A stretch of DNA of 64,000 nt. Source: Streptomyces sp. NRRL F-6676 (GTDB lineage: Bacteria; Actinomycetota; Actinomycetes; Streptomycetales; Streptomycetaceae). A program made the position numbers and the translations under genes. Location of the stretch: assembly GCF_000725625.1 (NCBI RefSeq), contig NZ_KL647084.1, forward strand, positions 108,745 to 172,744, read 5' to 3'. Below are positions 17,779 to 25,957 of the stretch, in pieces; the stretch's first letter is position 1, and each line of letters starts with the position of its first letter. The notes beneath the pieces are model-generated. The model saw only the letters and a program-made list of their open reading frames with translations. It searched no databases and was not told the origin of the DNA.

Positions 17779-19824
17779 TCACCAGGTGTGGGTGACGTGG
17801 GCCGGGGACGATGTGGTGTAGACCTCCCCCACCGTACGCACCTCGAACCGTGCCCTTTCCTCCCCCTCCGCCGGTACGAGCCCGGGCACGAAGAACGCGT
17901 GCTGGCAGGTGCCGCCGAGGAACCGCCGGGTGCCGTCGGGCAGCACCCGGTGCAGGGTGTACTGCCGCACCTGCCCGCGCGCCGGCCGCCACGCGAACCG
18001 CAGGTCGCCGCCCGAGGCCGCGGTGACCCGCAGCCCGGTGGGCGCCTTGGGCCGCGCGGCCGGCCGGTCGCCGTGCCGTACGGCGAGACCGCCCAGCCGC
18101 CAGGCGACCGGTGACCCGTCGGCCGCGGTGAGCCGGACACCCAGCGCGTGCACCGTCCCGGAGTGCCCCGGCAGCCGTACGGCGGCGGTCCGCCAGCCGC
18201 CCGTGGCCCCCCGGCTGTGCCGTACCGGCAGATACGTGTACGGGGGCGCCGCCCCGGCCGTCGGCTCGGCGGTGGCCACCGCCAGCTCCACACCGGCCGC
18301 CGCCCCGCCGTCGTCCCGGTAGGTCAGCTCGACGACCGTGCCGCCGCGCAGTGGCAGCCGCGTCGCGTACAGGTCGAGGGTGACGGGCGCGGTGAGCGTC
18401 CCGGAGACCAGGACGCTGCTGCCGCCCCGCCAGGCGTCCGCGAAGTCGAAGGCGACCGCGGGCCGCTGCCCGTCGGTGCGCACCACCCAGCGCCGGGACG
18501 GCAGCCGGTCCTGGAGGCCCAGGTGGTTCCAGGGCGTGTCCGAGGTGACCCGGCCCCGCTCGTACCAGCGCAGTCCGTGGCCGGTGTTGAAGGTGCTCGC
18601 GAATGGTACCGAGGTCACCGTCGAGCGGTCGGCGACGGACAGCGCCGGGGCCCGCCAGGGGTCCGTGGTGTCCGGGTGGGCCGGGTCGAGGGAACGGCCG
18701 GTCCAGAAGCGGTCGTCGGCGGCGTGGAAGTCGGCCGGGGTGTGCCCGGCGGGCAGGTGGTTGCGGGTCCACTCGGGCCGGTAGAAGCCGAGCGAGGTGA
18801 CGTGCGGGGCATCGGCCGGGACGATCGCGTCCCAGTTCACCGAGCGGTTCCAGCCGCTCGCCTCGACGTCCACCCCGGCCCACAACGCGTAGCGGTCCCG
18901 GCCCAGTCGCTCGGCGAGCTGTCCGGAGGAGGCGAGGGAGGACGCCGACCAGCGGAAGTCCACGAACATGTCGTCGGCCGTCGCGAAGAACGCCTCGTTG
19001 CGGCTGTTCAGCGCCCCCTGCCAGCTCACCGAGCCGTCCACCGTCATCGCGTCGTACCAGGTCACGCGCTGCCCCCGGGCCGCCGCCCGGGACTTCAGCT
19101 CCGTGACGAAGCCGAGCATGGCGGCGCCCAGCGCGGCGTCCCCGCCCCCGGTCTCGGCGTTGACGAACCAGCCGTCGAAGCCGTAGGCGGCGGCCACCGC
19201 GACCAGTCGCTCGGCGAGCGGATAGTGCCCGTCGGCGTCGGTCCGCACCAGGTCACGCGTCCACCGCAGCTGCCCGCCGTAGGCGACGGGCGGCAGGAAG
19301 ATGTTGCCGAGGACCCGCACCCCGTGCCGGTGGGCGGCGTCCACGATCGGCGCGTTCGGGGCGAGGATCAGCCCCTCGCCCGCCGAGCCGCCCCAGAACA
19401 CCAGCTCGTCGAGGTACGCCCAGTGGGTGAGCGCGTAGGAGTCGGCGGTGGCCGAGCCCTGCGAGGGGTTGCCCGAGGTGGGCCCGAAGGAGACCAGCGA
19501 CTGGACACGGGCCTGCCCGGCGCGGGCGGTGGTGTTGACCGGGGCCGGGGTGAAGCGGGGCGCGAGCGGCACGGTGGAGGCGTTGAACGCCAGGTCGGGG
19601 TCGTCGTCGGCGCTCCAGCCGCGCAGACTCCGCCAGGTGATCCCGGCGCCGGGCTCGCCGGAGGGCAGCGAGCCCGGGTACCAGTAGGAGGCGAGGGGCG
19701 GGGTCGCGGCGGGGAGGGCACCGGGGGCCGTGGGGGCGTCGGCCGCCGCCGGGAGCGACGGCAGCAGGGCGGCGGTCGCGGTGGCGGCGCCGGTGAACAG
19801 GACGGTGCGTCTGGTGGGGGTCAT
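17779..19824 (-). CDS. Secreted GH85 endo-beta-N-acetylglucosaminidase
   Basis: 681 residues from ATG 19824, which has AGGAGG at ideal spacing; an upstream in-frame ATG at 19878 lies in a repeat and is less likely. A Tat signal (TPTRRTVLFTGAATATAALL) precedes the mature start near AADAP. The TIM barrel carries the GH85 signature FDGWFVNAETGGGD near residue 221, where the Asn and the Glu acid/base support substrate-assisted catalysis. A galactose-binding-like beta domain and a fibronectin-type III-like segment (APTGLRVTAASGGDLRFAWRPA) follow. GH85 enzymes cut the chitobiose core of N-glycans. Its neighbours (mannosidases, importer) fit extracellular deglycosylation of glycoproteins. Confidence 0.9.
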   Translation of the reverse strand: MTPTRRTVLFTGAATATAALLPSLPAAADAPTAPGALPAATPPLASYWYPGSLPSGEPGAGITWRSLRGWSADDDPDLAFNASTVPLAPRFTPAPVNTTARAGQARVQSLVSFGPTSGNPSQGSATADSYALTHWAYLDELVFWGGSAGEGLILAPNAPIVDAAHRHGVRVLGNIFLPPVAYGGQLRWTRDLVRTDADGHYPLAERLVAVAAAYGFDGWFVNAETGGGDAALGAAMLGFVTELKSRAAARGQRVTWYDAMTVDGSVSWQGALNSRNEAFFATADDMFVDFRWSASSLASSGQLAERLGRDRYALWAGVDVEASGWNRSVNWDAIVPADAPHVTSLGFYRPEWTRNHLPAGHTPADFHAADDRFWTGRSLDPAHPDTTDPWRAPALSVADRSTVTSVPFASTFNTGHGLRWYERGRVTSDTPWNHLGLQDRLPSRRWVVRTDGQRPAVAFDFADAWRGGSSVLVSGTLTAPVTLDLYATRLPLRGGTVVELTYRDDGGAAAGVELAVATAEPTAGAAPPYTYLPVRHSRGATGGWRTAAVRLPGHSGTVHALGVRLTAADGSPVAWRLGGLAVRHGDRPAARPKAPTGLRVTAASGGDLRFAWRPARGQVRQYTLHRVLPDGTRRFLGGTCQHAFFVPGLVPAEGEERARFEVRTVGEVYTTSSPAHVTHTW

Positions 19825-19854
19825 GGCGGTTCCTCCTCGGGGGTGGGGGAGTAC

Positions 19855-19905
19855 CTCATGGGGGTGGCGCGGGCTCATGGGGGTGGTGCGGGCTCATGAG
19901 GGTTC
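19855..19905. repeat. 20-bp short tandem repeat in GH5-GH85 spacer
   Basis: CTCATGGGGGTGGCGCGGG and close copies repeat about two and a half times. On the minus strand each copy begins with an ATGAGCCC string, which creates spurious upstream start codons for the GH85 gene. Confidence 0.6.
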
Positions 19906-19926
19906 TGTGGGCGAGGGCGTGCTGCC

Positions 19927-21171
19927 CTAGGCCGAGGGCAGCACCGCGTCGGGCGTGACGACCTCGGTGATGCCGCGCGTGGCGAGATGGTGAGCGTCGT
20001 CCGCGCGGCTGTCCAGCACGGTGGTCGGGCGGGCACCGTCGGCGGTCAGCCGGAAGAACGCCTCGAACACGGCGCCGCCCGGCGCGCACCGGGACCGGGC
20101 GGCGGGGTCGGCGGGGACGACCAGGGCCGTGGTGCGCGGTTTCGGGGCGCGGGTGTGCTCCCGGGCTGCGCGGGCGAACACCTCCGCGCTCGGCTTCGGC
20201 CGCCGGTCGTTGGTCAGCAGGCCGAGCCCGTACTCGAGTTCGGGGAAGTCGGCGAGGGCGCGGGAGACGTCGTGCGAGCACCACCAGGTGATGCCCCACA
20301 GCCCGGGGCAGTCCAGGGCGGCGGCGATCGTCGCCTCCGTGAAGGCCGCCGCGTGCTCGGCCGGAACGAGCGGGGCGGGCGCGCCGACTTCCTGGAGCCA
20401 CACCGGCCGCCGCACGTCGTCGGCCCACGCCTTGCTCAGCTCGATCAGATAGGCGGCGTGGTGCTCGGTGGGCACCGAGGCACGGCCGTGGCGCTGGGCG
20501 GTGCCGTCGAAGACCCAGGAGTGCACGGCCGTCATGGCGCCGTGCCGGGCCGCCTGGGCGGGGGTGAACGGCATGTCGTCCTGGTACCAGGTGGCGTCGT
20601 ACTCGGCGTGCAGATGCAGCGCCCCGGGGGCACCCTCCTCGCAGGCCGTGAGCATGCGCGTCAGCCAGGCGTCGATCTGCTCGGAGGTGGCGCGGTCGGG
20701 GTCGGGGTGCGGTCCCGCGGAGAACTGGTTGACCTCGTTGCCCAGCGTCATGCCGAGGAAGCCCGGCCGGCCGGCGAGGGCGGCGGCGAGCGTGCGGAGA
20801 TAGGCCGCCTGGCCGTCGAGCACCTCGGGGTCGGTGAACAGATTGCGCCGGTGCCAGGTGCGGGTCCAGGCCGGGAGGTAGTCGAAGCTGCTCAAGTGCC
20901 CCTGCAACCCGTCCACGTTGACGTCGAGCCCGCGCTCGGCGGCCGCGTCCACCAGCCGTACCAGGTCCTCGACGGCACGGGGGCGGATCAGGGTGCGGTT
21001 GGGCTGGAAGTAGGGCCAGAGCGGGAACACCCGGATGTGGTCGGCGCCCAGCGCCGCGACGGAGTCCAGGTCCGCCCGTACGGAGTCCAGGTCGAAGTCG
21101 AGCCAGTGGTGGAACCACCCTTCGCTCGGGGTGTAGTTGACGCCGAAGCGCACGGCAGCAGGCACAGGCAT
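19927..21171 (-). CDS. GH5-type beta-mannosidase-like glycosidase
   Basis: 414 residues, ATG 21171 with AAGGA 6 bases upstream. There is no signal peptide, so it is intracellular. The TIM-barrel enzyme shows clan GH-A features: acid Glu in MTLGNEVNQF (about residue 144) and nucleophile Glu in VWLQEVGAP (about 258), plus HSWVFDG and WGITWWCSHD. Such GH5 enzymes in actinobacteria and bifidobacteria (subfamily 18-like) cleave the Man-beta-1,4-GlcNAc core left after ENGase and alpha-mannosidase action. The context between the importer and the ENGase supports that role, but the subfamily assignment is inferred. Confidence 0.78.
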   Translation of the reverse strand: MPVPAAVRFGVNYTPSEGWFHHWLDFDLDSVRADLDSVAALGADHIRVFPLWPYFQPNRTLIRPRAVEDLVRLVDAAAERGLDVNVDGLQGHLSSFDYLPAWTRTWHRRNLFTDPEVLDGQAAYLRTLAAALAGRPGFLGMTLGNEVNQFSAGPHPDPDRATSEQIDAWLTRMLTACEEGAPGALHLHAEYDATWYQDDMPFTPAQAARHGAMTAVHSWVFDGTAQRHGRASVPTEHHAAYLIELSKAWADDVRRPVWLQEVGAPAPLVPAEHAAAFTEATIAAALDCPGLWGITWWCSHDVSRALADFPELEYGLGLLTNDRRPKPSAEVFARAAREHTRAPKPRTTALVVPADPAARSRCAPGGAVFEAFFRLTADGARPTTVLDSRADDAHHLATRGITEVVTPDAVLPSA

Positions 21172-21221
21172 ACGTGTCCTTGGACGCGGGGGAGGCGGAA
21201 GGAGTGCGCGGAGGTGGGAGG

Positions 21222-22115
21222 TCAGCCCTTGACGGCGCCCTCGCCGACGCCGCGGAAGAAGTACCGCTGGAGGCAGGCGAACAGGACGATCAGCGGGGCC
21301 ACGGCGATGATGGTGCCGGCCGCCACGAGACGTTCGTCGTTGGCGAAGGTGCCGTGCAGATAGTTCAGGCCGATGGTCAGGGTGAACTTGGACGGATCGC
21401 TGAGCACGATGAGCGGCCAGAGGAAGTCGTCCCAGGAGAACATGAACGCGAAGATCGCGACGACGGCCAGGGTGCCCCGCACCGAGGGCAGCGCCACCCG
21501 CCGGAACCGCTGCCAGACGTTGGCGCCGTCGACGTACGCCGCCTCCTCGATCTCGTACGGCAGGTTGAGGAAGGCGTTGCGCATGAGCAGCACGTTGAGC
21601 GCGCCGACGGAGCCGGGCAGGACGACGCCGATGAGCGTGTTGTTCAGGCCGAGTTCCCGCATGGTCGTGAACTGGGCGATGATGATGCCCTCCGCCGGCA
21701 CGAGCATCGCGAGGATGAACACCAGCGTGGCGGCCCGGCGGCCCCGGTAGCGCAGCCGGGCCAGCGCGTAGCCCGCGAGCGCCGAACCGACGCAGTTGGT
21801 GACGACGTTGGCGGCGGCCACCTTCAGGGAGTTCAGGACGTAGTCCCAGACCGGGATGGTGTCCGCGACCCGCGCGTAGTTGTGCAGGGTGGGATCGCTG
21901 GGCAGGAACTTCGGCGGGGAGGTGAAGATGTCCTCCGTCGGCCCCTTGAGGGACGTGGACAGCTGCCACAGGAACGGGCCGATGGTCAGCGCCAGTACGG
22001 CGAGCAGCAGCACGTAGCGCAGGGCCAGTTCCCAGCCGCGGACCCGGCGGCCGTGCTCGTCGGTGATCCGGCGGCGCTCACGGACAGGGGTGGGCGGCTT
22101 CTCGACGGTGCTCAT
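21222..22115 (-). CDS. Carbohydrate ABC transporter permease (MalG/CUT1 type)
   Basis: 297 residues, ATG 22115 with GGAGGAG, overlapping the upstream permease stop by 4 bp (ATGA). Six hydrophobic helices are visible after a charged N-terminus. The EAA loop reads EEAAYVDGANVWQRFRRVALP, which docks an ATPase of MsiK type. No ATPase is encoded nearby, as expected for CUT1 systems that share MsiK in Streptomyces. It probably imports the mannose-rich oligosaccharides released by the GH85 enzyme. Confidence 0.92.
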   Translation of the reverse strand: MSTVEKPPTPVRERRRITDEHGRRVRGWELALRYVLLLAVLALTIGPFLWQLSTSLKGPTEDIFTSPPKFLPSDPTLHNYARVADTIPVWDYVLNSLKVAAANVVTNCVGSALAGYALARLRYRGRRAATLVFILAMLVPAEGIIIAQFTTMRELGLNNTLIGVVLPGSVGALNVLLMRNAFLNLPYEIEEAAYVDGANVWQRFRRVALPSVRGTLAVVAIFAFMFSWDDFLWPLIVLSDPSKFTLTIGLNYLHGTFANDERLVAAGTIIAVAPLIVLFACLQRYFFRGVGEGAVKG

Positions 22116-23104
22116 GTCTCCTCCCTCCGGTCGGCGCGCAGCACCAGCAGCATCAGGACGACGGCGACGACGAAGACGACCAGTGAGAGGGCGGAGGCGT
22201 AGCCGACCCGGCCGGTGAGGCCCGTGCCGGTGCGCTGCACCAGCATGACCAGGGTGGTGTCCTCGCCCGCGGGGCCGCCGTTGGGGCCCGCCATCAGGTA
22301 CACCTCGGAGAACACCTTGAACGCGGCGACCGAGGAGAGCGCGCCCACCAGCACCATCGTGGAGCGCAGGGCCGGCACCGTGACGGTGAAGAAGCGGCGC
22401 ACCGCGCCCGCGCCGTCCACCGCGGCGGCCTCGTGCAGTTCGCGCGGCACGTTGGCGAGTGCCGCGAGATAGATGATCATGTAGTAGCCGAGGCCCTTCC
22501 ACACGGTGACCGCCATGGCGCTGAGCAGCAGCAGCCACTGGTCGCTGAGGAACCCGACCTTGCCCACCCCGATCGTTTCGAGGAGCGAGTTGACGAGGCC
22601 GCGCTCGTCCAGCAGCCACACCCAGATCAGCCCCACCACGACGATCGAGGCGACGACCGGGGTGTAGAAGGCGGACCGGAAGAAGGCGATGCCGGGGATG
22701 TTCCGCCGCACCAGCAGCGCGAGCAGCAACGGCAGGACCACCAGCGCCGGAACGACACCGAGGACGTACAGCGTGCTGTTGCGCAGCCCGATCCAGAACA
22801 TGTCGTCGTGCAGCAGCTCGCGGAAGTTGGCGAGCCCGACGAAGTGACCGGGGACCAGGGTGCGGCGGTCGGTGAAGGAGTTGAGCACCGTGGAGACGAA
22901 CGGGTACAGGATGAAGACGGCGGTGACGAGCAGCCCGGGTGCGGCGAACAGCCAGGGGCTGGTGGCCAGTTGGCGCCGTATCCGGACCGCCGGGCGCGGT
23001 GTCCGGCCCTCGGGTCCGCCGGGGCGGGCCAGCCGGCCCAGGCGCCCCAGCGGGCCCGGGCGGCGGTCCGGGCGCCGGGGGCGGGTGACGGTGGAGGTGG
23101 CCAT
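22112..23104 (-). CDS. Carbohydrate ABC transporter permease (MalF/CUT1 type)
   Basis: 330 residues, ATG 23104 with a GAGG box 6-7 bases upstream. A long basic N-terminal tail (about 45 residues) precedes six membrane helices beginning SPWLFAAPGLLVTAVFILYP. The EAA motif is HEAAAVDGAGAVRRFFTVTVP. It forms a heterodimer with the next gene product, with which it is translationally coupled, and works with the lipoprotein encoded 8 bp upstream. Confidence 0.92.
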   Translation of the reverse strand: MATSTVTRPRRPDRRPGPLGRLGRLARPGGPEGRTPRPAVRIRRQLATSPWLFAAPGLLVTAVFILYPFVSTVLNSFTDRRTLVPGHFVGLANFRELLHDDMFWIGLRNSTLYVLGVVPALVVLPLLLALLVRRNIPGIAFFRSAFYTPVVASIVVVGLIWVWLLDERGLVNSLLETIGVGKVGFLSDQWLLLLSAMAVTVWKGLGYYMIIYLAALANVPRELHEAAAVDGAGAVRRFFTVTVPALRSTMVLVGALSSVAAFKVFSEVYLMAGPNGGPAGEDTTLVMLVQRTGTGLTGRVGYASALSLVVFVVAVVLMLLVLRADRREET

Positions 23105-23112
23105 CGTGTGCC

Positions 23113-24405
23113 TCAGCCCTGCTGCTGGAGCAGCCGGTCGCAGGCCTTCACGGCGTCGTCCAGCGCCTCCTTGGGGCTCTGCTTGCCCTGGAGCGCCCTG
23201 GCCACCGAGTTGCCCAGCTCCGTCTTCATCTGGTCGCTGAACAGCACCGGTGTGTAGTTCACCGCGGTCTTCAGCGACTTGGCGGAGGCCACCCGTACCC
23301 GGGTCTCGTCGGTGCCGTCCTCCTTGGTGAAGTACGGGTCCTGGAGGGAGCCCGCGGTGCTGGGGAAGATGGCGACCTTCTTGGCGAACGACATCTGGTG
23401 CTCGGCGTCGGTGACGTAGTGCGCGAAGGCCACCGCGGCCGGTGTGTGCTTGGTCCTGGAGTTCACCATCACGCCCATCACGTACATGTTGACGTGGCCG
23501 GTGCTGGTGATCTGGTCGGTGATGCCGATGTTCTTGTACAGGTGCGGCGCCTGCTTCTTGAAGTTGCCGAGGTCCAGGGCGCTGCCGGGGTTCATGGCGA
23601 CGGCCTCGGTGAGGAACTTCCGGCCCGACGACTCGGGGGTGGCGGTCAGGGCCTGCGGGTCGAGGGCCTTGGCGTCGTACAACTCCTTGTACTTGGTGAG
23701 GAGTTCGACCCCCTTGGCGTCGTTGAAGGTGAACCCGGTGCCCTCCTTGTTCATCAGCGGGACCCCGTAGCGGCCGAAGTCCTCGATGGTGGGCACGTTG
23801 GCGAGGGTGGCGACCTTGCCGTCGGTCTTGTCAGAGATCTTCAGCGCGTCGGCGAAGAGTTCGTCGTACGTCTTCGGCGGCTGGGCCGGATCGAGGCCGG
23901 CCTTCTTGAACAGCGCCTTGTTGTAGAAGAGCGGGCCGGTGTTGAGGTACCAGGGGAAGGCGTACGTGCCGTTCATGCCCGGGACCTGATGGCTCGCCCA
24001 GGCGCCGGACAGGTACTCCTTCCGGTACTTCGACGCGGCCTTGTCCAGGTCGAGCGCGAGACCGGCCTTGGCGAGCGGGGCGACCAGGTCGGGGGAGACG
24101 TTGACGACATCGGGCAGGGTGCCGCCGGCCGCGTCCGCGCTGATCTTGTCGGCGTAGCCCTCGGCGGGCTGGTCCACCCACTTCACATGGGTGCCCGGGT
24201 ACTTCTTCTCGAAGTCGGAGACCAGTCCCTCGAAGTACGACTTGAAGTTGGCCCGGAGGTTCCAGGTCTGGAACGTGATGTCGCCCTCGACCTTTCCGGA
24301 GGCGTCGGTCGAACCGCCCCCGTCGTCCCCGGAGCCGCAGGCACTCAGCGGCAGGACGACGGCGACGGCGGCAGCGGCGGCGAGGGCTCTGCGGGAGAGG
24401 GGCAC
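23113..24405 (-). CDS. Extracellular sugar-binding lipoprotein (SBP family 1)
   Basis: 430 residues from GTG 24405. The signal peptide (PLSRRALAAAAAVAVVLPLSAC) ends in the lipobox LSAC, then a Gly/Ser/Asp linker and a mature start at GDITFQTWNLRANFKSYFEGL. The fold is the family 1 binding protein, with FPWYLNTGPLFYNKALFKKAGLDP in the hinge region. It captures the oligosaccharide for the two permeases directly downstream. As first gene of the operon it lies behind the operator cluster at 24478-24595. Confidence 0.92.
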   Translation of the reverse strand: MPLSRRALAAAAAVAVVLPLSACGSGDDGGGSTDASGKVEGDITFQTWNLRANFKSYFEGLVSDFEKKYPGTHVKWVDQPAEGYADKISADAAGGTLPDVVNVSPDLVAPLAKAGLALDLDKAASKYRKEYLSGAWASHQVPGMNGTYAFPWYLNTGPLFYNKALFKKAGLDPAQPPKTYDELFADALKISDKTDGKVATLANVPTIEDFGRYGVPLMNKEGTGFTFNDAKGVELLTKYKELYDAKALDPQALTATPESSGRKFLTEAVAMNPGSALDLGNFKKQAPHLYKNIGITDQITSTGHVNMYVMGVMVNSRTKHTPAAVAFAHYVTDAEHQMSFAKKVAIFPSTAGSLQDPYFTKEDGTDETRVRVASAKSLKTAVNYTPVLFSDQMKTELGNSVARALQGKQSPKEALDDAVKACDRLLQQQG

Positions 24406-24477
24406 GGTGACACGGCTCCCTTGCGGTGTCGGAAAAGGTGACGGCAGCGACCCTGCCGCGCACCGCCGAGCCGCGTC

Positions 24478-24506
24478 AATGCATTAGGCGGAGCTAAATG
24501 CATTAG
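24478..24506. promoter_or_regulatory. Putative LacI-family operator pair (O1/O2)
   Basis: AATGCATTAG (24478-24487) and CTAAATGCATTAG (24494-24506) carry the same ATGCATTAG half as the inverted sites 55 bp away. They lie just upstream of the binding-protein gene, where a bound LacI repressor would block transcription of the importer operon. Confidence 0.6.
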
Positions 24507-24558
24507 TAGCCCGTCCACGCAGGTCAGCGGTTTGCGGATGCACCCTTGCGGGAGATCG

Positions 24559-24595
24559 CTAATGCGCTTTAGCCTTGATCACTGAAGCGCATTAG
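24559..24595. promoter_or_regulatory. Putative LacI-family operator inverted repeat
   Basis: CTAATGCGCTTTAG (24559-24572) and CTGAAGCGCATTAG (24582-24595) are inverted copies with one mismatch, separated by 9 bases. Each half is itself near-palindromic (CTAA...TTAG), the usual form of LacI operators. The position, 77 bp before the regulator start, suggests autoregulation and divergent control. Confidence 0.65.
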
Positions 24596-24671
24596 TTCCT
24601 CCGGGGTGTTGTATGTTGCGCGGTACGTTCCCCGAGACGTTCTCCGACCCGGGCGAGAGGGAGTGGCACCG

Positions 24672-25730
24672 ATGCCGGCCAGACGGTCACCGGCCCGACG
24701 GCCGACGATGAAGGACATCGCGCGGCGCGCGGGGGTCTCCGAGAGCGCGGTCTCCTTCGCGCTCAACGGACGCCCCGGAGTCTCCGAGGTCACCCGCGAA
24801 CGGGTGCGCCGGGTCGCGGAGCAGCTCGGCTGGCGGCCCAGTACGGCCGCCCGTCAGCTCTCCGGGGAGGGCGCGGCCACCGTCGGCTTCGTCGTGGCCC
24901 GCCCCGCCGACACACTCGGCGTCGACTCGTTCTTCCTCCAGCTCATCTCGGGCATCCAGGAGGTGCTGGCCGAGCGTCATCTCGGGCTGCTGTTCCAGGT
25001 GGTGGAGAGCGTCGAGGACGAGTGCGCGGTCTACCGCCGCTGGTGGGCCGAGCACCGGGTGGACGGCGTGCTGGTGGTCGATCCGCGCGCCGACGACCCC
25101 CGGCCCGACCTCCTCGGCGAACTCGGCCTGCCCGCCGTGGTGATCGGCGGCGGCCCCGACGCCCGCCGGCCGGGCACCTCCACGGTGTGGGCCGACGACG
25201 CCGGCGCGATGGCCGCGCTGGTGGACCGGCTGTACGCGCTCGGGCATCGGCGCATCGTGCACATCGCCGGGCTGCCCCAGCTCGCCCACACCGAGCGCCG
25301 GATGCGGGCCCTGCGCACCGAGGCCGCGCGGCACGGCCCGGCGGCCGAGGCCGGCTCCGTCACCACCGACTACTCCGACGCGGAGAGTGCCGCCGCCACC
25401 CGCCGCGTCCTGGGCGCCGCCGCGCCCCCGACCGCGCTCGTCTACGACAACGACGTGATGGCCGTCGCCGGGCTCGCCGCCGCCACGGAACTGGGCTTCG
25501 CCGTGCCGGCGGACCTCTCGGTGGTGTCCTGGGAGGACTCCGCCCTGTGCCGTCTGGTCAAGCCCTGGCTGTCGGCCCTGTCCCGCGACACCGTCGGCTT
25601 CGGCCGCACCGCCGCGGGCGAGCTGATGGCCCTGCTGGACGGCGGCCCGGCGCGGACGGTGCAGGTGCCGGTGCCGCGCCTGATCGAACGGGACAGCACG
25701 GGTGGGGCGCGCGGGGCGGGCGAGGGCTGA
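24672..25730 (+). CDS. LacI family transcriptional regulator of the N-glycan locus
   Basis: 352 residues from ATG 24672, behind GAGAGGGAG. The N-terminal HTH reads TMKDIARRAGVSESAVSFALNGRPGVSEVTRERV (from about residue 12), with the hinge helix at STAARQLSGE. The periplasmic-binding-protein-like ligand domain follows (AATVGFVVARPADT to RTVQVPVPRLIERDS). It is divergent from the importer and mannosidase operon, with a cluster of matching palindromes in between. It is likely a repressor relieved by a mannose-containing oligosaccharide. The ligand is inferred from context only. Confidence 0.92.
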   Translation: MPARRSPARRPTMKDIARRAGVSESAVSFALNGRPGVSEVTRERVRRVAEQLGWRPSTAARQLSGEGAATVGFVVARPADTLGVDSFFLQLISGIQEVLAERHLGLLFQVVESVEDECAVYRRWWAEHRVDGVLVVDPRADDPRPDLLGELGLPAVVIGGGPDARRPGTSTVWADDAGAMAALVDRLYALGHRRIVHIAGLPQLAHTERRMRALRTEAARHGPAAEAGSVTTDYSDAESAAATRRVLGAAAPPTALVYDNDVMAVAGLAAATELGFAVPADLSVVSWEDSALCRLVKPWLSALSRDTVGFGRTAAGELMALLDGGPARTVQVPVPRLIERDSTGGARGAGEG

Positions 25731-25808
25731 GCGCGCGGCACGGCCGCGGGGCCGACACGCGTCACCGCGGGCGGGTTCCCGGACATGGGTTCCCGGACAT
25801 GGCTTCGT

Positions 25809-25838
25809 CCAGGACCCGCCCCCCGTAGCGGGTCCTGG
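25809..25838. terminator. Convergent terminator between LacI and LuxR genes
   Basis: An 11-bp perfect stem (CCAGGACCCGC at 25809-25819, complement at 25828-25838) with an 8-nt loop lies in the 227-bp convergent spacer. A 13-bp direct repeat (GTTCCCGGACATG, twice at about 25776-25802) precedes it. Confidence 0.65.
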
Positions 25839-25957
25839 GAAGGGCACCACCATGACCGGCGCGGACGCCGCGCGCCATGCGTAGAAGTGCGTATGGGCGC
25901 CGGACGGCGGGGCCTGGCAGTGTCGGGGGAGGGGGAGGGGGAACGCGGGGCTCGGCT

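Noticed and set aside
14893..18114. Plus-strand open frame of 1,073 codons
   Set aside because: It lies antisense to the GH38 gene and has no domain; His/Arg/Val-rich composition is typical of an antisense shadow.
24606..24671. N-terminal 22-residue extension of the LacI regulator
   Set aside because: The ATG at 24672 has a GAGAGGGAG site, and the HTH begins at the normal distance from it.
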